Assembly (NCBI GenBank): GCA_016125285.1
Contig: WGMA01000023.1
Coordinates: 1-64,000, forward strand
From: Phycisphaera sp.
Lineage (GTDB): Bacteria > Planctomycetota > Phycisphaerae > Phycisphaerales > Zrk34
Length of the DNA stretch: 64,000 bases
Direction of reading: 5' to 3'
Part shown: one piece after another, positions 29,034 through 36,778 of the stretch
Layout of the letters: the number at the start of each line of letters is the position of its first letter
Position numbering within the stretch: the stretch's first letter is position 1
Translations under genes and position numbers: made by a program
Notes under the pieces: model-generated
What the model was told of the DNA's origin: nothing
Seen by the model: the letters and a program-made list of their open reading frames with translations, nothing else
Databases searched by the model: none

Positions 29034-30269
29034 TCATGACGCGGGAGACGTTAACGCGGTCGGCCCGATCGTCAGCGTGGTCGGATCGGTCAGACGGTGC
29101 GCGGCGACGAAGTCGTTGAGCTTGTCGAGCGTGACGGCCTCGACGTCGGCGGCGCGCTGCTCGAGCGTGCGCGGGGCGTCGACGGCGAACTGGTCGCCGG
29201 CGATGGCCGACGCGCGGGCGGCGGTGGATTCGCCCTGCATCACCAGCCGCGCCTTGAGGCCGACGACGGCGCGCTCGAACTCGTCGGCCTCAACACCGTC
29301 GCCGAGCTTCGTCAGCACGTCGGACATCACCTCGAGCGTCTCGGCGGCGCGCTGCGCGGTCGTCCCGGCGTAGGCGTAGACGGTGCCGTGGTCGCGCGCC
29401 GCGGCGTACGTCGCGTACACCGAGTAGCACAGCCCGCGTTCCTCGCGCACCTGCGTGAACAGCCGCCCGGACATGCCGCCGCTGAGCACCGCGATGCCGA
29501 GCCGCTGCGTCATGCTGTCGGCGTGCGGCTCGGGCAGCGCGTCGTACGCCAGCCCGATGTGCACCTGCTGCGTGTCCTGATCGCGATGCTCGTAGCCGCG
29601 CGGCCCGGGCTGCTCGACGATCGCCGTCGGCGCGTCGCCCGACCAGTCGCCCAGCAGCTCGCCGATGCGCTCGATCGCGTGATCGACATCGACCTTGCCC
29701 GCGATGCCGAGGATCGCGCCGCGCGGGACGAACCGCTTGGCGTAGTAGTCGCGGACGTCGTCGGCGGTCATCGCTTCGAGGTGTTCGATCTCGCCCATCA
29801 CCGATCGGCCGCGCGGCTCGCCGAGGTGGCGACGCTTCAGCTCGATCATCACGCGGCGCTGCGGCTCGTCATCCAGCGACTCGATGGCCTGCACGGCCAG
29901 CGTCCGCGACGGGCCGAACGTGTCGTCGGCGAGCATCGGCCGACGGATCATGTCCAGCAGCAGCGGCATCGCCTCGTCGAGCTGGTCGCCGAGCATGGTC
30001 GCGCCGAGGCGCAGGTGGGTCGACGTGATCTCGCTGGAGCGGTGGAGGCCGAGGCGGTCGAGCGCGTCGCAGTGAGCCTTGGCGTCGAGCTCGCCGGCGC
30101 CGCGGAAGATCATCTCGCCGAGCACCTCGCCGACGCCCAGGCGATCGGCCGGCTCGTACATCGCCCCGGCGGGCAGCAGCAGCGACATCGCGAGGCTGCC
30201 GACGCCGGCCATCGGCTCGATGAGCAGGGTCAGTCCGTTGTCGTACGTATGGGTGTGGATATCTGTCAT
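29034..30269 (-). CDS. M16 peptidase-like protein, catalytically inactive subunit
   Basis: A 411-residue protein with the M16 fold (NGLTLLIEPMAGVGSLAMSL at the start, AVLSGGMSGRLFTQVREERG and LCYSVYATYAA in the C-terminal half). Where active enzymes have HxxEH, it reads EVLGE (48-52), so all three zinc and catalytic residues are lost, while the C-terminal R/Y substrate-binding block is retained. Such subunits help bind substrate in M16B heterodimers. Start 30269 is chosen over longer frames; a TACAAT box lies only 10 nt upstream, suggesting a leaderless message. Confidence 0.85.
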   Translation of the reverse strand: MTDIHTHTYDNGLTLLIEPMAGVGSLAMSLLLPAGAMYEPADRLGVGEVLGEMIFRGAGELDAKAHCDALDRLGLHRSSEITSTHLRLGATMLGDQLDEAMPLLLDMIRRPMLADDTFGPSRTLAVQAIESLDDEPQRRVMIELKRRHLGEPRGRSVMGEIEHLEAMTADDVRDYYAKRFVPRGAILGIAGKVDVDHAIERIGELLGDWSGDAPTAIVEQPGPRGYEHRDQDTQQVHIGLAYDALPEPHADSMTQRLGIAVLSGGMSGRLFTQVREERGLCYSVYATYAAARDHGTVYAYAGTTAQRAAETLEVMSDVLTKLGDGVEADEFERAVVGLKARLVMQGESTAARASAIAGDQFAVDAPRTLEQRAADVEAVTLDKLNDFVAAHRLTDPTTLTIGPTALTSPAS

Positions 30270-30279
30270 GCGGGGCGTG

Positions 30280-30285
30280 ATTGTA
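30280..30285 (-). promoter_or_regulatory. -10 element TACAAT adjacent to the inactive M16 gene
   Basis: On the minus strand TACAAT ends 10 nt before the ATG at 30269. Transcription would start within a few nucleotides of the codon. Confidence 0.5.
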
Positions 30286-30432
30286 GCAGCGCCGCGGCGG
30301 TTCGGGGGCTGCGGCGTAGCGGGCCTGCGGCAAAGCGAATCGCCGCGCCGGCCGGCTTGTGCGGCGTGCATCAGCCGCCTATCGTGTGCATCGGGCGCGT
30401 CTCGATTCCGGTATTCACTAAGGAGACCCTTT

Positions 30433-31401
30433 ATGCCCGACACCCCTCGTCAGGATCGTCACGACGGCTTGTCTCGTCGCCGCATGCTCGGCAATACCGG
30501 GCTCACCGTCGCCTCCGCCGCCGCCGCGCTCGGCGCGGGGATCGACGTCGCCTCCGCCGCCGCCCGCAAGGGCGTGGTCAACGACCGCATCCGCCAGTCC
30601 ATCGTCTACTGGTGCTTCAACATGTTCGGCGGCAAGTGGTCCGCCACGAAGCAGGCCCAGATCGCCATCACACTCGGCTGTCGCTCCATCGAGCTCATCG
30701 CGCCCGAGGACTGGCCGATCCTCCAGAAGTACGGCCTGGTCTGCGCGATCGCGCCCAACGGCATGCCCGGCGCCCCGTTCGTCAAGGGACTCAACAACAA
30801 GAAGTATCACGACGAGGTGATCACGCGCACCAAGGACGTGATCGACAAGTGCGAGCAGGCCGCGTTCCCCAGCGTCATCGCGTTCAACGGCTACAAGTGG
30901 AACGACGCCGAGGACCCCAACAGCGGCGAGATCCCGCGTGACGTGGGCGCGAAGAACGTCGTCGAGGGCCTCAAGGAACTCGCCCGCTACGCCGAGCCGA
31001 AGGGCGTGTCGGTGCACATCGAGATGCTCAATACGCGCGACCACACGCACCCGATGAAGGGTCACCCCGGCTACCAGGGCGACGACATCGACTACGTCGC
31101 CGACATCGTCCGCGCGGTCGGCTCGCCGAACGTCAAGATCCTGTTCGACATCTACCACGTGCAGATCATGAACGGCGACGTCATCCGCCGCATCGGCCAG
31201 TACGCGGACCTCATCGGCCACGTGCACACCGCCGGCAACCCCGGCCGCGGCGAGCTGCACCTCGACCAGGAGATCAACTACGCCGCGTGCATGAAGGCGC
31301 TGGTCGCGGCGAAGTACAAGGGATTCGTCGGCCAGGAGTTCATCCCGACCGAGGACCCGATGGACGGACTGACCAAGGCCGTGAACATCTGCGACGTATA
31401 A
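30433..31401 (+). CDS. Tat-exported hydroxypyruvate isomerase/xylose isomerase-like TIM barrel protein
   Basis: A 322-residue product with a twin-arginine signal (GLSRRRMLGNTGLTVASAAA). The barrel shows IELIAPEDWPILQKYGL, VSVHIEMLNTRDHTHPMKGH (metal-binding Glu), VKILFDIYHVQIMNGD (Asp-His) and IGHVHTAGNPGRGELH, then GFVGQEFIPTEDP with the final Glu, as in hydroxypyruvate isomerase (Hyi) and related epimerases. AAGGAGA precedes the ATG at 30433. It is followed 8 bp later by a paralogue. Export of such an enzyme is typical in planctomycetes; the substrate is unknown. Confidence 0.85.
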   Translation: MPDTPRQDRHDGLSRRRMLGNTGLTVASAAAALGAGIDVASAAARKGVVNDRIRQSIVYWCFNMFGGKWSATKQAQIAITLGCRSIELIAPEDWPILQKYGLVCAIAPNGMPGAPFVKGLNNKKYHDEVITRTKDVIDKCEQAAFPSVIAFNGYKWNDAEDPNSGEIPRDVGAKNVVEGLKELARYAEPKGVSVHIEMLNTRDHTHPMKGHPGYQGDDIDYVADIVRAVGSPNVKILFDIYHVQIMNGDVIRRIGQYADLIGHVHTAGNPGRGELHLDQEINYAACMKALVAAKYKGFVGQEFIPTEDPMDGLTKAVNICDV

Positions 31402-31409
31402 GGAACCCC

Positions 31410-32321
31410 ATGGACAAGACCACGCCATCGAACGTCACCCGTCGCGGCATCATGGGCGCGGCCGCCGCGCTCGGCGTCGCCGCGTTCACACGCAGCGCCA
31501 CCGTCGCCGAGGCCGCGGCCCTCAAGGGCAACATCAACCACTCGATCTGCCGCTGGTGCTTCACCAGCTTCGGCTCGAAGTGGTCGCTCGACGAGCTGTG
31601 CGTCATCGCCAAACAGCTCGGCTGCCGCTCCGTCGAGCTGCTCGGCGCGAAGGACTACCCGACGCTCGCCGAGCACGGCCTGACCTGCGCCATGTCCAGC
31701 GGGCACAGTTTCAAGGTCGGCCCCAACCACAAGGCCCACTGGGACGAGTGCCGCCAGAAGCTCATCGACGGCATCGACGCCGCCGCGGAGTTCGGCAGCC
31801 CCAACGTCATCACGTTCACCGGCTACACGAAGGGCAAGGACGGCTCCGACGTCTCGCCCGAAGACGGCGCGGCCAACTGCGTCGAGTTCTACAAGTCCGT
31901 CATCGGACACGCCGAGGAAAAAGGCGTGAACCTCTGCATCGAGCACCTCAACAGCCGCGACACCACGCACCCGATGAAGGGCCACCCCGGCTACCAGGGC
32001 GACCACGTCGACTACTGCGTCGACATCATCAAGCGCGTCGGCTCGCCGCGGATGAAGCTGCTGTTCGACATCTACCACGTGCAGATCATGGACGGTGACC
32101 TCATCCGCCGCATCCATCAGATCGGCGAGTACATCGGACACATCCACACCGCCGGTAACCCCGGTCGCGGCGAGCTCGATATGGATCAGGAGATCGAGTA
32201 CGCCCCGGTGATGAAGGCGCTGGTCGACATCGGCTACACCGGCTTCGTCGGCCACGAGTTCATCCCCACACGCGACGCGCTCGGCGGATTGAAAGAGGCG
32301 ATCGCGGTGTGCGATGTGTGA
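31410..32321 (+). CDS. Tat-exported hydroxypyruvate isomerase-like protein, tandem paralogue
   Basis: A 303-residue product. The Tat signal is VTRRGIMGAAAALGVAAF. It shares IKHSICRWCF-type opening (INHSICRWCFTSFGSKWSLD), NLCIEHLNSRDTTHPMKGHP, MKLLFDIYHVQIMDGD, YIGHIHTAGNPGRGELDMDQ and FVGHEFIPTRDALGG with the preceding gene. The pair reflects a tandem duplication and divergence and is translated from one message (8-bp gap, AAGGAA before the ATG). A ligand-binding Glu, Asp-His and Glu are all preserved. Confidence 0.85.
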   Translation: MDKTTPSNVTRRGIMGAAAALGVAAFTRSATVAEAAALKGNINHSICRWCFTSFGSKWSLDELCVIAKQLGCRSVELLGAKDYPTLAEHGLTCAMSSGHSFKVGPNHKAHWDECRQKLIDGIDAAAEFGSPNVITFTGYTKGKDGSDVSPEDGAANCVEFYKSVIGHAEEKGVNLCIEHLNSRDTTHPMKGHPGYQGDHVDYCVDIIKRVGSPRMKLLFDIYHVQIMDGDLIRRIHQIGEYIGHIHTAGNPGRGELDMDQEIEYAPVMKALVDIGYTGFVGHEFIPTRDALGGLKEAIAVCDV

Positions 32322-32413
32322 TATTGCCGCGGGTTTACCCGGGGGAAACCGTTCGAACAAACAAATCGTTGCGGCGTCGAAGGATTACCCCGGGCAAACC
32401 CGGGGCTATATCA
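32321..32413. repeat. Inverted-repeat element, copy B
   Basis: Left end 32321-32350 is the imperfect reverse complement of right end 32382-32413, which reads ATTACCCCGGGCAAACCCGG then GGCTATATCA. The ends match those of copy A (13299-13402). The last bases of the element supply the TGA stop of the convergent cyclotransferase-like gene (32411-32413). Confidence 0.75.
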
Positions 32414-32866
32414 CTTCCGCAACGCCTCGATCATCGCCGCCCACGCGGCGCTGAGTCCGTGGTCGCGGCAGCCTTCGAGAATCACGTCGATGTACCGATC
32501 GGACGGCTGAAACGGCGCGCCGTCCTCGTAGTTGGCGATGTACGTCATCACCTCGATCACGCGCCCGTCGCGCAGTTCGACGCGGACCCGGCCGCGCGTG
32601 TAGTGGCCCTCGTCGATGCCTTCGTATTCGTCGAGCGTCGCGAGGCACGCGTCGGTCAGTTCGTACACCGCGCCCTCGACGTGGTGGGCGTCGCTCGGTT
32701 CGAGTCCCGCGACGCCGCCTTGCCACGAGGTGTATCGTCGTGGGAACACGAGGCGATGGCCGCGCAGGATCGCGCCGCCGACGGCGCGTGACGCGGGACA
32801 TCGCCGCGCCATCTGAGCGAGCGACAGGTTGGAGCCGTAGGCGAAATACAGCGTGCGTTCGGTCAT
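32411..32866 (-). CDS. Gamma-glutamylcyclotransferase-like (AIG2/GGCT) protein
   Basis: A 151-residue product with the GGCT opening YFAYGSNLSLAQMARRCPAS, then GHRLVFPRRY, VEGAVYELTDACLATLDEYE with a catalytic-type Glu, and GHYTRGRVRVELRDG. Such enzymes act on gamma-glutamyl or amino-linked peptides in the cytoplasm. The ATG at 32866 overlaps the stop of the upstream DUF389 gene as ATGA, so the two are translationally coupled. Its stop lies in an inverted-repeat element. Confidence 0.85.
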   Translation of the reverse strand: MTERTLYFAYGSNLSLAQMARRCPASRAVGGAILRGHRLVFPRRYTSWQGGVAGLEPSDAHHVEGAVYELTDACLATLDEYEGIDEGHYTRGRVRVELRDGRVIEVMTYIANYEDGAPFQPSDRYIDVILEGCRDHGLSAAWAAMIEALRK

Positions 32867-33897
32867 GGCGCGGCGCTCGTCGGGGGTGACCACAGCGCCA
32901 GATCGTAGATGAAGAAGACGATGGTCGACAGCAGGATCAGCAGGCCGACCCACAGCACCACGGCGGTGCGTGTGGCCTTGCGGGCGACGTCGGCCTCGTA
33001 CCACGTGCGCGGGCGCATGCCCTGCGCGAGGAACGTGCCGACGCCGGCCAGGTTGATGCAGATCACGTTGACGGTCACCAGCAGCCCCGCGCCGATCGCC
33101 GCGTCCCAGTGGCCCGTGCCGATCATCATGCCGCACACGACGGTCGGCGGCATCAGCGCCACGGCGACCATCACGCCGACCACCACGTCGCCCGTGCCCA
33201 TCGTGAACGCCAGCGTGCCCGCCGCGCCCGCCGCGAGACCGACCACCACGTCCGCCAGCGACACGTTCGTGCGTTCGGCGATCGCCGGGATCAGCGGGCT
33301 GGGCTTGAGCGCGAGGCCCGCGAGCGTCGACATGATCAGCGTCATCGTCACGCCGCAGAAGTTCGCCATCAGCGCCCGCCGCCCGAGCTTCAGGTCGCCC
33401 AGCGTCGTGGCCAGCGCGAGCGCGACGTTCGGCCCGAGCAGCGGCGCGATCACCATCGCCCCGATGATCACCGCCGTGTTGTCACGCAGCAGACCCACCG
33501 CCGCGACGATCGCCGACAACGCCACCATCGCCAGCCACACACGCGACACCTTCGCCGCGCCCGTCACGTCGTTGAACAACTCCTCGCGGCTGATCCGCTC
33601 GCTGGTTTCCTTCGGCTTGTCCGTGCTCGCCGGCTCGTCGTCCTCGTCGTCCGGACGCGGCAGCGTCGCCTCCACCGACAGCACCACCACGCGGAACGTC
33701 GTGGCGTGCCCGAACCGCTCGGTCAGGTCGTCCATCAGCGACTCGCTGTGCTCCGCCGACGTCAGCACGTTCGCCTGGAAGCGGTTCTCCGCCAGCGCCT
33801 CGTCCCACCGACCGAACGTCGTGTGTTTGTCCAGCAGTTCGGCCAGCGAGCCGCGCCGGTCGTCGTCGATCACGATCTGTAGCAGTCGCAGGTTCAT
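32863..33897 (-). CDS. DUF389 family membrane protein
   Basis: A 344-residue protein with a cytoplasmic N-terminal domain of about 110 residues, then about seven transmembrane helices. The diagnostic DUF389 block is NTAVIIGAMVIAPLLGPNVA followed by LALATTLGDLKLGRRAL, with GTGDVVVGVMVAVALMPPTV later. The function of the family is unknown. It is followed by a cyclotransferase-like gene with ATGA overlap. Start ATG at 33897; a weak TATCGT lies 12 nt upstream and no Shine-Dalgarno sequence is visible. Confidence 0.88.
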   Translation of the reverse strand: MNLRLLQIVIDDDRRGSLAELLDKHTTFGRWDEALAENRFQANVLTSAEHSESLMDDLTERFGHATTFRVVVLSVEATLPRPDDEDDEPASTDKPKETSERISREELFNDVTGAAKVSRVWLAMVALSAIVAAVGLLRDNTAVIIGAMVIAPLLGPNVALALATTLGDLKLGRRALMANFCGVTMTLIMSTLAGLALKPSPLIPAIAERTNVSLADVVVGLAAGAAGTLAFTMGTGDVVVGVMVAVALMPPTVVCGMMIGTGHWDAAIGAGLLVTVNVICINLAGVGTFLAQGMRPRTWYEADVARKATRTAVVLWVGLLILLSTIVFFIYDLALWSPPTSAAP

Positions 33898-33939
33898 CGC
33901 GTGCCCTACACGATAGCGAATTGAAGCCCGGTCGCGACG

Positions 33940-35223
33940 TCAGGGCACGATCGTATAGACCGGCGCCCGCAGCGTCATTTCCTTGCCGTCGCGAAGCACC
34001 ACCACCGTCACGCTGTCACGCGTGCGCATCAGCTCGTGGAACTTCTCGTACGACAGCTGCTCCGTGGCGATCCCCTCGATCGAACGCACGTCGTCCGTCT
34101 GACGCAGCGGCGGGTCGGTGATGCCCAATGCCTCCATGATCGTCCGCATGCCCGTGTTGCCGAGCTGATGGATGGTCTCGGCGTCGTCGATGCCGGGGAA
34201 GATCGTGCGCACCGGCGGGATCCGGATCGGCTCGTCGCCCGGCGTGTGCCGCTCGAAGCGCACGGCCCCGGCGGACTGATCGATCGTGACCACGAAGTGC
34301 GACAGGATCTCGCCGCCGAGGATCGGCAGCTGCTCGGGGAACATCGGCGTGAGCGTGCCGGGCGCCGAGACGATGTGGATCGGCCGGCTGTCGACCGACG
34401 CGATGGGCCGCTCGATCTTCGTGCCCGCGACGTCGACGGTGACGTCGAGTCGTCCGAGCAGCTCGGGCACGGGCCCGTTGGGCGTCTGCACCGCGCCGTT
34501 GACGAACGGGCCGTACTTGAACGGCAACTGCTTGCCGAACTCCGACGTGAGATGGATGCCGCGCGTGGTGCCGGTGTCGAGCATAACCTCGACGGTGCGT
34601 CCGCCGGCGTCGATCGGCACGGCGATGTGCTGGCCGACGATCGACCGCGACGGCAGCGTGTCGACGCCGCCGGGCGTGAGCTGATTCGGCGGCAGCACGC
34701 GGACCCGCTTCGCCGGGTAGTCGAGCACGAGCGTGGTGTCGCGGAACACGCGCAGGCCGACGAGGCCGTCGACGTGCCGGTACGGCCCGCCGAGCACGCC
34801 GTGCACCGCCATCGCCTTGGCGTCCATCCCGCGGAACTCGACGTCGCCGATCTTCAGCGAGTCGATGCGCACGAAGCGCGACTCGGAGATGCCGCCGCCG
34901 GACTTCGAGTACGTCTTCTCCGAGAACCGCCCGGCCCCGAGCCGCAGCTTCTGCGCGATCGACGTGTCGATCGCCACCGTCGCGATGCCCGTGTCGAGGA
35001 TCATGCGGTACGGGCCCGTGCCGTTGATCATCACCTCGATCACCGGCGTCATCGCCTGCACGTCCATCGGCACGCTCGTCGCCCGCGCCATCTTCACGTC
35101 GCTCGGCCGACCCTGCGGCACGGACGAACCGCAGCCGACGAGCAGCGCGACGGCGACGCAGCACGCGCACCGCACAGCGCGTGTCATCGCGCTGTCACGC
35201 GGTGTGGTGTTCGTAAGACTCAT
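33940..35223 (-). CDS. Retropepsin-like aspartyl protease lipoprotein with C-terminal PDZ-like domain
   Basis: A 427-residue product with a lipoprotein signal (CACCVAVALLVGCGSSVP, lipobox LVGC). The first retropepsin motif is YRMILDTGIATVAID and the second is VEVMLDTGTTRGIHL, so two DTG loops occur in one chain. The last 90 residues (SIEGIATEQLSYEKFHELMR, then VTVVVLRDGKEMTLRAPV) look like a PDZ-type domain. It is probably tethered in the periplasm or outer membrane. The start at 35223 is preferred; a second ATG at 35187 lacks a binding site too. Confidence 0.83.
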   Translation of the reverse strand: MSLTNTTPRDSAMTRAVRCACCVAVALLVGCGSSVPQGRPSDVKMARATSVPMDVQAMTPVIEVMINGTGPYRMILDTGIATVAIDTSIAQKLRLGAGRFSEKTYSKSGGGISESRFVRIDSLKIGDVEFRGMDAKAMAVHGVLGGPYRHVDGLVGLRVFRDTTLVLDYPAKRVRVLPPNQLTPGGVDTLPSRSIVGQHIAVPIDAGGRTVEVMLDTGTTRGIHLTSEFGKQLPFKYGPFVNGAVQTPNGPVPELLGRLDVTVDVAGTKIERPIASVDSRPIHIVSAPGTLTPMFPEQLPILGGEILSHFVVTIDQSAGAVRFERHTPGDEPIRIPPVRTIFPGIDDAETIHQLGNTGMRTIMEALGITDPPLRQTDDVRSIEGIATEQLSYEKFHELMRTRDSVTVVVLRDGKEMTLRAPVYTIVP

Positions 35224-35261
35224 CTGTGTTCCCCAGATTGGCGTTGCGCGTCAGGGCCGCG

Positions 35262-36065
35262 TTACGTCAGCCCCAGCACGTCCTTCATCGTGTACCGCCC
35301 GGCGGGCTTGCCGCTGAGCCACTTCGCGGCGCGCAGCGCGCCGCGGGCGAAGGTGTCGCGTGTCGTGGCGATGTGCGTCAGCTCGAGGCGCTCGCCCAGG
35401 CCGCTGAAATACGCGGTGTGCTCGCCGACGGTGTCGCCCATGCGCAGCGTCTGCATGGTGATCTTGCCGCGGTCGCGGACGACGTCGTCGCCGTGTCGCG
35501 TGTAGACGATCTCGGTGCCGGGGTTCTTGCCGGTCGCCTTGCAGATCGAGTCCGCGATGGCCAGCGCCGTGCCGGACGGCGCGTCCTTCTTGTAGCGGTG
35601 GTGCGCCTCGAGGATCTCGATGTCGTAGTCGTCGCCGAGCTGCTTCGCGGTCTGCGCCACGAGGTTGAGCAGCAGGTTGACGCCGAGCGACATGTTGGGC
35701 GCCTGCACGATCGCGATGGACTTCGCGGCCTCGTCGATGGCCTTGTGGTCCGCGTCGGTCAGGCCCGTGGTGCCGATGACGTAGGCCGTCTTGTGCCGCA
35801 CGCACGCCGGCAGCAGCGCCCGCGTTGCGGCGGGCGTGGTGAAATCGATCAGCACGTCGGCGTCGCCCTTGAACACGTCGCCGATGGTCACGCCGCTGTT
35901 GTCCGCCGCGGTCTTGCCGATCGCCGCGTGCTCCGGCCGCTCGAACGCCGCGCTGAGCGTCAGCCCGTCCATCTCACCGGCCAGTGCGCACAGACGCTGG
36001 CCCATCCGCCCGGCTGCGCCGGCGATGGCGACTCGCGTCACGTTTGTCGTGGTTTGCTCGGTCAT
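35262..36065 (-). CDS. dapB: 4-hydroxy-tetrahydrodipicolinate reductase (DapB)
   Basis: A 267-residue enzyme of lysine and diaminopimelate synthesis that reduces the DapA product with NAD(P)H. It shows the nucleotide-binding VAIAGAAGRMGQRL, VLIDFTTPAATRA, GTTGLTDADHKAI, APNMSLGVNLLL and the active-site stretch EILEAHHRYKKDAPSGTALA (His, Lys). A second ATG exists 9 nt upstream (36074), but it lies inside a TACAAT box at 36073-36078, which ends 7 nt before the ATG at 36065; a leaderless message starting there is likely. The neighbours are unrelated, so it is a single gene. Confidence 0.95.
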   Translation of the reverse strand: MTEQTTTNVTRVAIAGAAGRMGQRLCALAGEMDGLTLSAAFERPEHAAIGKTAADNSGVTIGDVFKGDADVLIDFTTPAATRALLPACVRHKTAYVIGTTGLTDADHKAIDEAAKSIAIVQAPNMSLGVNLLLNLVAQTAKQLGDDYDIEILEAHHRYKKDAPSGTALAIADSICKATGKNPGTEIVYTRHGDDVVRDRGKITMQTLRMGDTVGEHTAYFSGLGERLELTHIATTRDTFARGALRAAKWLSGKPAGRYTMKDVLGLT

Positions 36066-36072
36066 GCGGGGC

Positions 36073-36078
36073 ATTGTA
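36073..36078 (-). promoter_or_regulatory. -10 element TACAAT immediately upstream of dapB
   Basis: TACAAT on the minus strand, with 7 nt to the ATG at 36065. There is no room for a Shine-Dalgarno sequence. Confidence 0.55.
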
Positions 36079-36117
36079 ACGGCGTCGCGCAGCGATGCAC
36101 GGTCGGCGTCGCCGCGG

Positions 36118-36258
36118 TCAGATCATCCATGAGATGCAATCCATGATGAATCCGATCGCTTCCACCCAGCCCGAGCCGCGGTCTTTGCTGCGCGGATTGC
36201 ACACGCAGGCGATCGCCCAGAGCGTTAACAGGATCGCGATGACGCCGATCAGGAACAT
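36118..36258 (-). CDS. 46-residue small membrane protein
   Basis: A short gene with a good ribosome binding site (GAGGTGA, 5 nt before the ATG at 36258). The product starts MFLIGVIAILLTLWAIACVC, one membrane helix, followed by a charged loop NPRSKDRGSGW and a second hydrophobic stretch VEAIGFIMDCISWMI. No family is recognised. Codon use is consistent with neighbours. It lies between the 134-residue membrane protein and dapB on the same strand. Confidence 0.55.
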   Translation of the reverse strand: MFLIGVIAILLTLWAIACVCNPRSKDRGSGWVEAIGFIMDCISWMI

Positions 36259-36359
36259 TCTTGTCACCTCGGCCGCATCGTACCGACGGCGCGATGTGCA
36301 GCGGTGGCAATCGCGGCGCGCGGTGTGGCGTATCCGACATCGGCCCGGCGCTACCAGCG

Positions 36360-36764
36360 CTACCGGCGCCACGCCGCGACCACGATCGACGCCAGCAGCA
36401 GGATCAGTCCGAGCTGCCCGAGATAGCGCGCACGCAGGAAGCCGCGGCGGCTCGCGTCCGGCATGTCCACGCTCGCCAGGCGTCGCCGCACCATCACGTC
36501 CTTGGCCACGAAGTACGCCGCGAGCAGCGCCAGGCCGCCCGCCGCCGACCACCGCCCGTAGTCCGGCGCGGCCTGCGGCAGCGCGATCACGACCGCGACG
36601 ATCGCGATCACCGGCGCCATCGCGTACTTCCGCATGCCCGAAAACGCTTCGATCAGCGCCAGCTTCTGCGCATCGTCCAGCGTGCGGAACGCGCGTTCGT
36701 TCAGCACGCGGCTCCACAACGCGCAGCACAAGAACAACACGAAGCCGATCTCGAGTTCCAGCAT
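36360..36764 (-). CDS. Small polytopic membrane protein
   Basis: A 134-residue product with four predicted hydrophobic segments: IGFVLFLCCALWSRVL, YAMAPVIAIVAVVIALP, SAAGGLALLAAYFVA and LGQLGLILLLASIVVAAW. Charged connecting loops include ERAFRTLDDAQKLALIEAFS. Family not recognised. It follows the DUF1501 gene by 14 bp on the same strand, so co-transcription is likely. Confidence 0.7.
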   Translation of the reverse strand: MLELEIGFVLFLCCALWSRVLNERAFRTLDDAQKLALIEAFSGMRKYAMAPVIAIVAVVIALPQAAPDYGRWSAAGGLALLAAYFVAKDVMVRRRLASVDMPDASRRGFLRARYLGQLGLILLLASIVVAAWRR

Positions 36765-36778
36765 GGGTCGGAGTTCCG

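Noticed and set aside
36118-36258. 46-codon gene considered as a leader peptide controlling dapB
   Set aside because: It has one Lys only, is separated from dapB by the dapB promoter box at 36073-36078, and no terminator/antiterminator pair is found.
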